A stretch of 34,753 nt of DNA from Microbacterium testaceum. Its GTDB lineage: Bacteria; Actinomycetota; Actinomycetes; Actinomycetales; Microbacteriaceae. The position numbers were made by a program, and so were the translations under genes. Each line of letters starts with the position of its first letter. Position 1 is the first letter of the stretch. A model generated the notes under the pieces. It ran no database searches and had not been told where the DNA came from. It was given only the letters and a program-made list of their open reading frames with translations. Shown one piece after another: positions 1-7,463 of this stretch. The stretch covers positions 1 through 34,753 of the forward strand of contig NZ_LDRT01000006.1 of NCBI RefSeq assembly GCF_001476655.1. Reading direction: 5' to 3'.

Positions 1-431
1 GCCCCGCCCCACTCCCCACCCACGGCGAAGCCCTGGATGAAACGGAGGGCCACGAGCATCGCGGGGGCCCAGTATCCGACGCTGGCGAACCCGGGGAGGC
101 ATCCCATCAGGAAGGTCGCCGTGCCGACGATGACGATCGTCGCCTGCAGCGTCGGCTTGCGGCCGAAGCGATCACCGATCTGGCCGAACACGACCCCACC
201 GAGCGGCCGCGCGACGAATCCGACGGCGTAGGTGACGAACGCGGCGATGATCCCGTCGAGCTGCGAGCCCGAGGAGGGGAAGAAGAACGTGCCGAACACG
301 AGGCTGGCGGCCGTGGCGTAGAGGAAGAACTCGTACCATTCCACGACCGTGCCGGCCATGGAGGCGGCGACGACCCGGCGGATCGGTGTGGTGGGGGCCG
401 CGCTGCGGCGGGCGGTGGCGGGGGATTCCAT
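1..431 (-). CDS. MHS-family MFS transporter, N-terminal part (runs off the window)
   Basis: This is the first 143 codons of a major facilitator protein of the metabolite:H+ symporter type (shikimate/proline-betaine/alpha-ketoglutarate transporter group), which imports a small organic solute at the inner membrane. The N-terminus carries the typical WYEFFLY stretch in the first membrane helix and the cytoplasmic-loop motif GDRFGRKPT after the second and third helices. The ATG at 429-431 is preceded by AAGGAG at a good distance. The gene is divergent from a LysR regulator with a 104-bp gap, a common arrangement for a regulator and its target transporter. The substrate cannot be read from this fragment; a sulfur or carboxylate compound is possible from context only. 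The 3' part lies outside the window. Confidence 0.88.
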   Translation of the reverse strand, partial: MESPATARRSAAPTTPIRRVVAASMAGTVVEWYEFFLYATAASLVFGTFFFPSSGSQLDGIIAAFVTYAVGFVARPLGGVVFGQIGDRFGRKPTLQATIVIVGTATFLMGCLPGFASVGYWAPAMLVALRFIQGFAVGGEWGG

Positions 432-517
432 GCTGCTCCTTCGGTGTCGACGGTGACATCCGCGGAACAGTCTGCGGCGCGTGCCGCTGAGCGACAATGC
501 CCAGTCCCGCGGCACGG

Positions 518-535
518 GTGTGCAGAATTGCACAC
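518..535. promoter_or_regulatory. Perfect palindrome abutting the LysR start codon, overlapping a -10 box
   Basis: GTGTGCA (518-524) and TGCACAC (529-535) are perfect 7-bp inverted arms around a 4-bp centre, directly touching the ATG at 536. The centre includes a -10-like CAGAAT (523-528) seven bases before the ATG, so transcription would start at or next to the start codon. The T-N11-A spacing seen in LysR operators fits. The likely role is autorepression of the regulator and control of the divergent transporter; this is inference. Confidence 0.6.
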
Positions 536-1441
536 ATGGATGCCGCCTCGGTCCGCGCCGACGACCTCTTGATGTTGCTCGCGGTCGCCCGCACCGGGCG
601 CTACACCGCCGCGGCGCAGCTTCGCGGTGTGGACCACACGACCGTCGCGCGGCGGATCTCCGCGCTCGAGGATGCCCTCGGCGGCCGGGTCGTCTCCGCG
701 TCCGGCCGCGGCTGGGAGCTGACGCCCCTCGGGCAGCACGCCGTCGAGACCGCGGGTCGCATCGAGGCGGCGATGTCGCACCTCGCCGGCGGGGGAGTCG
801 AACCCGACCCTGTTTCCGGCGTGGTGCGGATGTCGGCGACGGACGGCTTCAGCGCCTACATCGCGGCTCCCGCGGTCGCGGCGTTGCGCCAGCGGCATCC
901 GGAACTCGTCGTCGAGATCGTGACGGCGCAGCGGCGGGCGGCGCTGCACCCGGGGCTCGACATCGAGGTGGTGGTGGGGGAGCCCCAGTCGTCGCGCGGG
1001 CACGCGGTCGAGCTGGGGCGCTACACGCTCGGGCTGTACGCGTCGTCCGCCTACCTCGCCCGGGTCGGGCGGCCCGCTGGCGTCGGGGACCTCGACCAGC
1101 ATCGGCTCGTGTACTTCGTCGACTCGATGCTGCAGGTCGAAGCCCTCGACCTGCCCCGCCGGGTCGTGCCGCACATGCGCGACGGCGTGAGCTCGACGAA
1201 CGTGCTCGTGCACGTCGAGGCGACACGCGCGGGTGCCGGGATCGGCATGCTGCCGTGCTTCACCGCCGATCGGCACGACGATCTCGAGCGGTTGTTCCCC
1301 GCCGAGGTGAACGAGAGCCTGCCCTACTGGATGATCGTCCGCGCGGACTCGTTGCGGATCCCCGCCGTCGTGGCCCTGGCCGACGCGCTGCGCGAGGAGA
1401 CGGCGCGGGCGGCGACAGTGCTCGCCGGTCTCGCGCGCTGA
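536..1441 (+). CDS. LysR-family transcriptional regulator
   Basis: This 301-residue protein has the usual LysR layout: an N-terminal winged helix-turn-helix (about residues 8-66, with [21 protein letters not shown] followed by ISALEDALG), a linker helix, and a C-terminal periplasmic-binding-like effector domain. The length is typical. The ATG at 536 is preferred over the upstream ATG at 497 because the latter adds residues not expected in LysR proteins and has no ribosome site, while 536 fits a leaderless transcript. It is divergent from the MFS transporter and is the only LysR gene near the organosulfur block, so it may also control those genes; many sulfur-assimilation regulators (CysB, Cbl) belong to this family. 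The co-inducer is unknown. Confidence 0.88.
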   Translation: MDAASVRADDLLMLLAVARTGRYTAAAQLRGVDHTTVARRISALEDALGGRVVSASGRGWELTPLGQHAVETAGRIEAAMSHLAGGGVEPDPVSGVVRMSATDGFSAYIAAPAVAALRQRHPELVVEIVTAQRRAALHPGLDIEVVVGEPQSSRGHAVELGRYTLGLYASSAYLARVGRPAGVGDLDQHRLVYFVDSMLQVEALDLPRRVVPHMRDGVSSTNVLVHVEATRAGAGIGMLPCFTADRHDDLERLFPAEVNESLPYWMIVRADSLRIPAVVALADALREETARAATVLAGLAR

Positions 1442-1474
1442 GCCGGTCGCGCCCCGGTGGCGCGCCCCACGATC

Positions 1475-1536
1475 GTCGAGTGTCCAAGACACGCCGTAAT
1501 GCGCGGGGGACTTGCGGCGTGTCTTGGACAGTCGAC
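1475..1536. repeat. Long palindromic intergenic repeat, copy A
   Basis: Two 22-bp arms (1475-1496 and 1515-1536) are inverted copies with one mismatch, separated by 18 bp. Each arm also contains its own small palindrome, GTGTC-CAA-GACAC. A closely related copy lies at 12512-12573: the left arm here is identical over 22 bases to the complement of the right arm there. Both copies lie between convergent genes, so they could act as two-way terminators. The conservation of sequence, not just of pairing, suggests a dispersed mobile or REP-like element. Confidence 0.85.
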
Positions 1537-1578
1537 GAGCTCACGGCGTCCGGGGCGGCGCGGGGCCCGAGCCGCGGG

Positions 1579-2832
1579 TCAGCGCCGCGCGGGGACCTCG
1601 GGCTCGCCGAGCGAGAGCATCAGGCGGTTCGCCCAGCTGAAGAACGCGGCGCCGTTGACGGCGTCGACGATCGCGGCGTCGTCCAGCCCCGCGTCGCGGA
1701 GGCGGGCGACGTGCACCTCGCTCAGCGCCGGGGGAGTCGCGGCGAGAGCAGCGGATGCCGCAGCCACAGCGTTCCACTGTTCGTCCCCGAGGTCCGCGGC
1801 GACGCCCTCGTCGAGAAGACGCTGCACGTCGTCGCGGCGTCCCGACTCGCGCGTGGCGAACGCCGCGTGCACGGAGGCGCAGAACACGCACCCGTTGAGC
1901 CGAGAGGCGGTCGCGGCCGAGAGCTCGCGGGCGGCTCGGGGGAGGCCGCCGTCGGTGTTGGTGAAGATGTCGAGATCGGTGAGCGTCCGGGCCTCCAGGG
2001 CCGCGGGGTCGCGGGCGAGAAGGCGGAAGTACGGCATCGCCGCGCGGGCCGGCTCGATCAGGGCCTCGAGTTGCTCGGGCGTCAGCTCGTCCCGCTCGAC
2101 GGGAGCGAGCCACGGGACCCATCCGAGGCCGTCCTGGGTGAAGGCCTCGGGACGACGGATGCCATCGTGCTCGGTCACGAGCTCGGTCTCGGCGGGCGTG
2201 CTGTGGGGCCGACCGGCGGCGACGGGCGCGGGTGCGACCCACGCGGTCGTCCGACGCCCCGAGACCACGCGGAGCCCGGCGACCGCGCGCAGCTGGAAGG
2301 CCAAGAACGATACGAGCTGCGACAGAGAGACGATCTGGTCGGCGTCCCAGCCCGCGGCGACGAGTCGGCGCAGCGCGTCGGCGGAGCTCTCGCGCGGGCG
2401 GAACACGAGGAGGTGCGTGTGCTCCAGAGCGGCGACGAGCCGATCACCCAACGCGGGGGCGACGGCATCCGGGACGCCATATGCCTCGGCGGGGATGCTC
2501 TCGGCCGCGAGACACGGCTCGCGATACTCGCCGACCGGGCCCGATGAGCGCCCGGCGGCGGCCGCGGTCAGCACCGCCGCCTGCAGCGCGTGGTCCTCGT
2601 CGGCGAGGAGATCGCCGTAGAACTGCACGGCCGCGTCGTCGTCGTGCATGGCGGCGACGAAGGTCGCGACGGCGTAGCGCTCGGCGAGCGAGAAGCCGCG
2701 GTCGTCGGCGGGTTCGAGGAGCGCGACGAAGCTGCGCTGCGCGTTCTCCCGGGCCTGCGAACGACGGTGGCGCACGGCATCCAGGGGGCCCTCCGACGAG
2801 AGCCCGGCGAGAAGATCGATCACGTCGGTCAT
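1579..2832 (-). CDS. Fused CMD-domain / AhpD-like alkylhydroperoxidase-domain protein
   Basis: The 417-residue protein has two carboxymuconolactone-decarboxylase-type halves. The C-terminal half (about 230-417) has the AhpD redox motif C315-V-F-C318 with H322 and an upstream acidic residue near E303. The N-terminal half (about 1-190) has the fold-like helices but no CxxC. I recall the two halves as separate neighbouring proteins in other bacteria (families named after Avi_7170 and Avi_7169); here they are one chain. It is the last gene of the transporter/monooxygenase operon, 61 bp after the monooxygenase, with AGGAG before its ATG. Likely role: peroxide or reactive by-product removal, or an uncharacterised redox step beside the flavin monooxygenase. 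No substrate is known. A longer in-frame extension upstream lacks support. Confidence 0.82.
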   Translation of the reverse strand: MTDVIDLLAGLSSEGPLDAVRHRRSQARENAQRSFVALLEPADDRGFSLAERYAVATFVAAMHDDDAAVQFYGDLLADEDHALQAAVLTAAAAGRSSGPVGEYREPCLAAESIPAEAYGVPDAVAPALGDRLVAALEHTHLLVFRPRESSADALRRLVAAGWDADQIVSLSQLVSFLAFQLRAVAGLRVVSGRRTTAWVAPAPVAAGRPHSTPAETELVTEHDGIRRPEAFTQDGLGWVPWLAPVERDELTPEQLEALIEPARAAMPYFRLLARDPAALEARTLTDLDIFTNTDGGLPRAARELSAATASRLNGCVFCASVHAAFATRESGRRDDVQRLLDEGVAADLGDEQWNAVAAASAALAATPPALSEVHVARLRDAGLDDAAIVDAVNGAAFFSWANRLMLSLGEPEVPARR

Positions 2833-2893
2833 GCGAGTACTCCTGTGGGTCGAGCGGGGTGGAGGCGAGGGACGACGGTGACGGGCCCGCGGG

Positions 2894-3940
2894 TCACGCG
2901 AGCACGCCCGTCGTTCGGGCGGTGAGGTTCTGCAGCTCCGCGGCGGCCTCGGCGCCCGTTCGCAGACCCAGACGCGGGGCGACCTCGGTCGCGAGCAGTT
3001 CGATCGAGCGCAGCGTGATCTCATGTGCGGGGTCGACGGAGTGCACCTGGAACGCGACGTCCGTCGCGCGGCCGAGGGTGAGGTCGCCCTCGAGAGAGGC
3101 GACGACCTCGTCGACCGTGCCGAGGTGCGTGTCGGTGAGCCGGGCGATGTCGCGCAGATCACCCGCGCCGTCCTGCTTCAGGAACGTTCGCGCGAGTCGT
3201 CGGAGGCCCGGGTCGGCCGCCTCCCACGCGGCGTCGAGATCGGCGGGGTCGACCACGACGGCCGTGCGCGACGCGAGGATCCGCGGCTCGACTCCCGAGG
3301 GCAGGGCCTCGAGGTACGCCTCGACGATGGGCAACTGCACGTCGTGCAGCGTCTGACCGGGCTGTTTCGGCTGGGTGCGCGAGAGCAGCAGACCATCACC
3401 GTCAAGACCGGCGCGACGGCCCCCCTCGACCGAGAACGTGGCCTGCCACAGCCGGACCGCGAGGTCGGGAGCCGGGGGATTGAGCACCGAGGACGTCCCC
3501 CGGATGCCGCGCCCCCCGAACGCGTCACGAAGGACCTCGACGTGCTCGGCCTGGATCGCGCGCCGCTCGTCGGAGACGCGGCCGAACGCGGCGAACGATG
3601 ACGGCGTCCCGCCCGTGCCGATACCGAGCTGCACGCGTCCGCCGCTCAGCGCGTTGACGACCGCGGCGTCTTCGGCGACCCGGATCGGGTCGTCGATGGG
3701 AAGCGTCACGATCCCGGTGCCGAGCGCGATGCGCTCCGTCTGCACCGCGGCGGCCGCGAGGAAGGGGAAGGGCGAGGGCAGTCCGCCCTCGTCGCGGTCG
3801 AAGTGGTGCTGCGCGATCCAGAGCGAGGCGAATCCGTGCCGTTCGGCGGCGCGCACCTGCGCGAGCGCCCGGCGGTATCGCTCGCCGTCGGTCCCGGCAT
3901 CCAGCAGTCGGGTGAAGAATCCGAGTCGTGCGCCGCTCAT
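2894..3940 (-). CDS. Luciferase-like FMN-dependent monooxygenase (KPN_01858-like)
   Basis: This 348-residue protein is a bacterial luciferase-family TIM barrel, opening with LGFFTRLLDAG and carrying the WIAQHHF segment and the GGRVQLGIGTGG loop typical of flavin binding in the family. These enzymes use FMNH2 from a separate reductase and O2 to oxidise small substrates; sulfonate, sulfone and alkane oxidation are known roles. The gene overlaps the upstream ATPase by 4 bp (ATGA), so it is translationally coupled to the transporter. Its resemblance to the subfamily that travels with KPN_01854-type binding proteins and CMD-domain proteins supports the idea that the imported compound is its substrate. 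No flavin reductase gene is visible in the window. Confidence 0.85.
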   Translation of the reverse strand: MSGARLGFFTRLLDAGTDGERYRRALAQVRAAERHGFASLWIAQHHFDRDEGGLPSPFPFLAAAAVQTERIALGTGIVTLPIDDPIRVAEDAAVVNALSGGRVQLGIGTGGTPSSFAAFGRVSDERRAIQAEHVEVLRDAFGGRGIRGTSSVLNPPAPDLAVRLWQATFSVEGGRRAGLDGDGLLLSRTQPKQPGQTLHDVQLPIVEAYLEALPSGVEPRILASRTAVVVDPADLDAAWEAADPGLRRLARTFLKQDGAGDLRDIARLTDTHLGTVDEVVASLEGDLTLGRATDVAFQVHSVDPAHEITLRSIELLATEVAPRLGLRTGAEAAAELQNLTARTTGVLA

Positions 3941-5577
3941 CGCGTCGCCTCCGTTCCTGCCTCGTGGGCCGTCTCGTCGTTGTATGCCGTTCCCGGAATG
4001 GCTGCGAGCAGCTGCCGGGTGTCGACGCTTCGCGGGTCGTCGAACACCCGCGCGACCGGGCCGGTCTCGACCTGGCGTCCGCGTCGCAGCACCGACACCG
4101 TATCCGCGATCTGGCGCACCACGGCCAGATCGTGCGAGATGAACAGGTAGGTCAGCCCCAGTTCCTCTTGCAGCCGCGCGAGGAGACGGAGGATCTGCGC
4201 CTGCACGGTGACGTCGAGCGCCGAGACGGCCTCGTCGAGCACGACGACCCGCGGGTCGAGCACGAGGGCCCGCGCGATCGCGACGCGCTGACGTTGTCCG
4301 CCCGACAACTCCGCCGGGTAGCGCGACGCGAGAGCGGGGTCGAGGGCGACCTGCTCGAGCTGATGCTGCACGCGCTCCGCGCGAGCGGCCGCGCTCCCGA
4401 GCCCGAAGTTGCGCAGCGGCTCCTCGATCGCCCGTCCCACGCGCTGACGGGGGTCGAGGGATGCCAGGGGGTTCTGGTACACGAGCTGCACGGTGCGGCG
4501 GTAGTCGCGCAGGCCACGGCCCGACAGTGCCGTGACATCGATCCCGTCGACGCGCACGGTCCCCGCCGTCGGACGCTGGAACCCCGCGACCGCGCGACCC
4601 GTCGTCGTCTTTCCCGATCCGGACTCCCCGACGAGGGCGTGCGTGGTGCCGGCGGCGACTGTGAACGACACGTCGTCGACCGCGACGAAGGGCTCGGCTC
4701 CGCGGCGGGCGTATTCCCGACGCAGACCCTGCACCTCGATGAGCGGCCAGGCGGGGGTGGCATCCGGGATCCGTCGCTCCACCACGCTCGACAGCGAGGG
4801 GGCGTCGGCGAGCAGGGTGCGCGTGTACTCCGCCGTGGGGTGGGCGAGGACTTCAGAGGCGCGGCCGGTCTCCTGGACGGTTCCGCCGCGCAGCACGACG
4901 ACCTCGTCCGCACGGTCGGCCGCGACGGCGAGGTCGTGCGTGATGAGCAGGACGCCGGTGCCGCTCTCACGTCGAAGGCTGTCGATCAGGTCGAGCACGG
5001 TCTTCTGGACGGTCACGTCGAGAGCGCTCGTGGGCTCGTCGGCGACGATGAGGTCGGGTTCGAGGGCGATCGCCGCGGCGATGAGCACGCGTTGCTTCAT
5101 GCCTCCCGACAGCTCGTGGGGGAACTGGCGGGCGCGCGTCGCCGGGTCGTCGATGCCGACGCGGTCGAGCAGCTCGAGCACGCGGCGGCGGATCTTCGCG
5201 TGGTCGCGGTCGCCGTGCACGCGGAAGGTCTCGGCGATGCTCGCGCCCACCGTGCGCACGGGGTTGAGCGAGCCGGTCGGATCCTGCGGCACGAGCCCGA
5301 TACGCGCCCCGCGCAGCGACCGGAGGCGCCGCTCGGGCAGCCCGAGAAGCTCGAGCTCCCCCAGACGGATGCTCCCGGATGCCACCCGCGCGGCGTTCGG
5401 CAGCAGTCCCAGCACGGCTTGGCCGAGGGTGGACTTGCCCGATCCCGACTCGCCGACGAGGGCGGTCACCCGGCCGGGGCCGACCGCGAGAGAGACGTCG
5501 CGGACGGCCGTGTGGCGACCGCGATCGGTGACGTAGTCGACGGTGAGGCCGCGGACGTCGAGCAGAGAGCCGGTCAT
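3937..5577 (-). CDS. Double-domain peptide/nickel-type ABC transporter ATPase
   Basis: The 546-residue protein is a tandem fusion of two ATPase domains, equivalent to separate DppD and DppF subunits. Domain 1 (about 5-262) has Walker A GESGSGKST at 42-50, signature LSGGMKQR at 156-163 and Walker B DLIVADE near 175-181. Domain 2 (about 278-530) has Walker A GESGSGKTT at 317-325, signature LSGGQRQR near 424-431 and Walker B VVVLDE near 444-449. All catalytic motifs look intact in both halves. The protein sits on the cytoplasmic face and powers import by the two permeases just upstream. It overlaps both neighbours by 4 bp (ATGA), typical of tight operon coupling. Confidence 0.93.
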   Translation of the reverse strand: MTGSLLDVRGLTVDYVTDRGRHTAVRDVSLAVGPGRVTALVGESGSGKSTLGQAVLGLLPNAARVASGSIRLGELELLGLPERRLRSLRGARIGLVPQDPTGSLNPVRTVGASIAETFRVHGDRDHAKIRRRVLELLDRVGIDDPATRARQFPHELSGGMKQRVLIAAAIALEPDLIVADEPTSALDVTVQKTVLDLIDSLRRESGTGVLLITHDLAVAADRADEVVVLRGGTVQETGRASEVLAHPTAEYTRTLLADAPSLSSVVERRIPDATPAWPLIEVQGLRREYARRGAEPFVAVDDVSFTVAAGTTHALVGESGSGKTTTGRAVAGFQRPTAGTVRVDGIDVTALSGRGLRDYRRTVQLVYQNPLASLDPRQRVGRAIEEPLRNFGLGSAAARAERVQHQLEQVALDPALASRYPAELSGGQRQRVAIARALVLDPRVVVLDEAVSALDVTVQAQILRLLARLQEELGLTYLFISHDLAVVRQIADTVSVLRRGRQVETGPVARVFDDPRSVDTRQLLAAIPGTAYNDETAHEAGTEATR

Positions 5578-6437
5578 GAGGTTCCTCCTCGGCGGATGGC
5601 ACCGCTCAGCCGGTTGGCCGAGAGCACGACGAGGGCGATCACGATGCCGGGCAGCGTCGTGAGCCACCAGGCCGTGGCGATGTAGTTGCGGCCCTCCGAC
5701 ACGAGCAGGCCCCACTCGGGCGTCGGCGGGGGAGCGCCATACCCCAGGAAGCCGAGGGTCGCGATCTGCAGCACCGCCGAGCCGAACTGCAAAGCGGCGA
5801 GCGCGAGCACCGCCGTGAGCGAGTTGGGCAGGATGTGGCGCCACAACACCGTCCAGAACGTGCCGCCGCTGCCATACGCCGCCTCGACGAAGTCGCTCAC
5901 CCGAACGCTCACCACCTGCGAACGCGCGAGGCGGGCGAAAGCGGCGATCGAGGTGACGCCCACGGCGAGCGCCGCGTTCGCCGTCCCGAAGCCGAGCAGG
6001 ATGATGATGCTGAGCGACAGCAGAAGCCCGGGGATCGCGAGCAGCACGTCGACCCCGCGCATGAGGATGTCGTCCACCGGTCCGGGGCGCGAGCCGGCGA
6101 TGACGCCGACGGCGGTACCGACGACGAAGCCCACACCGACCGCGATCACGGCGCCGAGGAGCGACTGCGACGCCCCGTGCACCACACGCGTGTAGAGGTC
6201 TCGGCCCGTGGCATCCGTTCCGAACCAGTGCTCCGGGCTCGGCGGCTGGAGGGCCTGCATGCCGATCCCCGCGGTCGGGTCGCCCGGGGCGAACAACCAC
6301 GGCACCAGCGCCCACGCGATCGCGACGACGAGGACGATGAGCGAGAACAGGATGCCGAGAGCCGGGCGTCGGCGCCCGCGGGCGGCGCGCGCGGCGGAGA
6401 CGGGATCGGTCAGCAGGGCGGTCGCGGTGCCGGTCAT
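5574..6437 (-). CDS. ABC transporter permease, DppC type
   Basis: This 287-residue integral membrane subunit has an N-terminal helix (LGILFSLIVLVVAIAWALV), the extracytoplasmic PPSPEHWFGTDATGRD segment that marks DppC/OppC proteins, and about five further helices with the EAA-like loop (EAAYGSGGTFWTVLWRHILP) that contacts the ATPase. It pairs with the DppB-type permease encoded immediately upstream, overlapping it by 4 bp, and is itself overlapped by the ATPase gene. The transported compound is not known; family 5 systems take up peptides, nickel, opines and other small molecules, and the operon context suggests an organosulfur substrate. Confidence 0.92.
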   Translation of the reverse strand: MTGTATALLTDPVSAARAARGRRRPALGILFSLIVLVVAIAWALVPWLFAPGDPTAGIGMQALQPPSPEHWFGTDATGRDLYTRVVHGASQSLLGAVIAVGVGFVVGTAVGVIAGSRPGPVDDILMRGVDVLLAIPGLLLSLSIIILLGFGTANAALAVGVTSIAAFARLARSQVVSVRVSDFVEAAYGSGGTFWTVLWRHILPNSLTAVLALAALQFGSAVLQIATLGFLGYGAPPPTPEWGLLVSEGRNYIATAWWLTTLPGIVIALVVLSANRLSGAIRRGGTS

Positions 6438-7363
6438 CGGCGGACTCCTCGCAGGCGCGGGTCGAGCACCGGATAGGCGAGGTCGACCAGAAGGTTGATG
6501 ACGACGAACGCGAGCGCCGAGAAGACGACGACCGCGAGGAGGACCGGGGCGTCGCGGGCGGCGACGGCCTGCGCGGTGAGCTGGCCGACCCCGGCGCGCC
6601 CGAACACGCTCTCGGTCACGACCGCCCCGCCGACGAGTTCGCCGAAGATGAGGCCCGCCATCGTGAGCGCCGGGAGCACGGCGTTGCGCGCGACGTTGCG
6701 CCAGAGCAGCCAGTTCGTCGAGGCGCCGCGCGCGCGGACCACGGCCACGAACGGCTGCGCGCGCACGTCGTCGATGCTGCGGATGAGCACCTGGGCGAGC
6801 GGCGCGGAGAGCGGGATCGCGAGGGTGGCGACGGGGAGGACGAGCGCCTGCACGGGGCTCGCGTTGATCACGGGGATGAGACCGAGACGGAAGGAGAACA
6901 CCTGGATGAGCACGATGCCGACGAAGAACACCGGGATCGAGACGAACAGCGGGGGAAGGGCCTGGAATCCGCGGCGCACGAAGCGGGGCCCGAAGGTCGC
7001 GGTGACCGCGATGCCGACCGCGAGGACGATCGCCACACCCAGGCCCCAGGCGGCGAGCACGAGGGAAGAGGGCAGGGCGGTCGCCAACAGCGTCGAGACC
7101 GCGGCGCCGGTCTGCACCGAGTAGCCGAAGTCCCCGCGCGCGAACGCGAACAACGACTCGAAGTACCGCTGCCAGAGCGGGCGGTCGAAGCCGTACGCCT
7201 CACGGATCGTGGCGAGCTGGTCGGGCGAGAGGCCCAGCTCGGGACTCGCGAAGCGCGCGACGACGGCGTCACCCGGCAGAGCCGCGAGGAGCACGTACGC
7301 GACGGTGTACGCCAGCAGCAACACCAGAACCGCCTGTCCGAGGCGGCGAAGCACGTAGGTCAT
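6434..7363 (-). CDS. ABC transporter permease, DppB type
   Basis: This 309-residue permease begins with MTYVLRRLGQAVLVLLLAYT, the classic DppB/OppB opening, followed by the periplasmic loop carrying LWQRYFESLFAFARGDFGYS, a recognised feature of this subunit. About six membrane helices follow, and the C-terminus ends with DLAYPVLDPRLR, the usual DppB ending. It is the second gene of the operon, 100 bp after the binding-protein gene with a strong hairpin between them, and shares a 4-bp overlap with the DppC-type permease. Together they form the import channel. Confidence 0.92.
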   Translation of the reverse strand: MTYVLRRLGQAVLVLLLAYTVAYVLLAALPGDAVVARFASPELGLSPDQLATIREAYGFDRPLWQRYFESLFAFARGDFGYSVQTGAAVSTLLATALPSSLVLAAWGLGVAIVLAVGIAVTATFGPRFVRRGFQALPPLFVSIPVFFVGIVLIQVFSFRLGLIPVINASPVQALVLPVATLAIPLSAPLAQVLIRSIDDVRAQPFVAVVRARGASTNWLLWRNVARNAVLPALTMAGLIFGELVGGAVVTESVFGRAGVGQLTAQAVAARDAPVLLAVVVFSALAFVVINLLVDLAYPVLDPRLRGVRR

Positions 7364-7430
7364 GGGGATCCTTCGGGAAGTGGGGGCCGGCCAGTCACGG
7401 ACTCGTCGGCCCGGGGCCGGCCCGTTCCGG

Positions 7431-7456
7431 TGGGGCCGGCCGCGCGACCGGCCCCA
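7431..7456 (-). terminator. GC-rich hairpin between binding-protein and permease genes
   Basis: TGGGGCCGG (7431-7439) and CCGGCCCCA (7448-7456) form a perfect 9-bp stem with an 8-base loop, just after the stop of the binding-protein gene and before the permease gene on the same strand. There is no T-tract. Such hairpins often stop part of the transcription or protect the 3' end of the binding-protein mRNA so that it is made in excess over the membrane subunits. Confidence 0.6.
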
Positions 7457-7463
7457 TCAGAAC

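Noticed and set aside
481..2547. 688-residue open frame spanning the LysR gene and the CMD/AhpD gene
   Set aside because: It crosses two clear genes and the palindromic repeat, is Arg-rich with no recognisable domain, and has no supported start.
1579..3162. 527-residue version of the CMD/AhpD protein
   Set aside because: The extra N-terminal residues are Ser/Arg/Pro-rich antiframe of the monooxygenase; AGGAG precedes the ATG at 2832.
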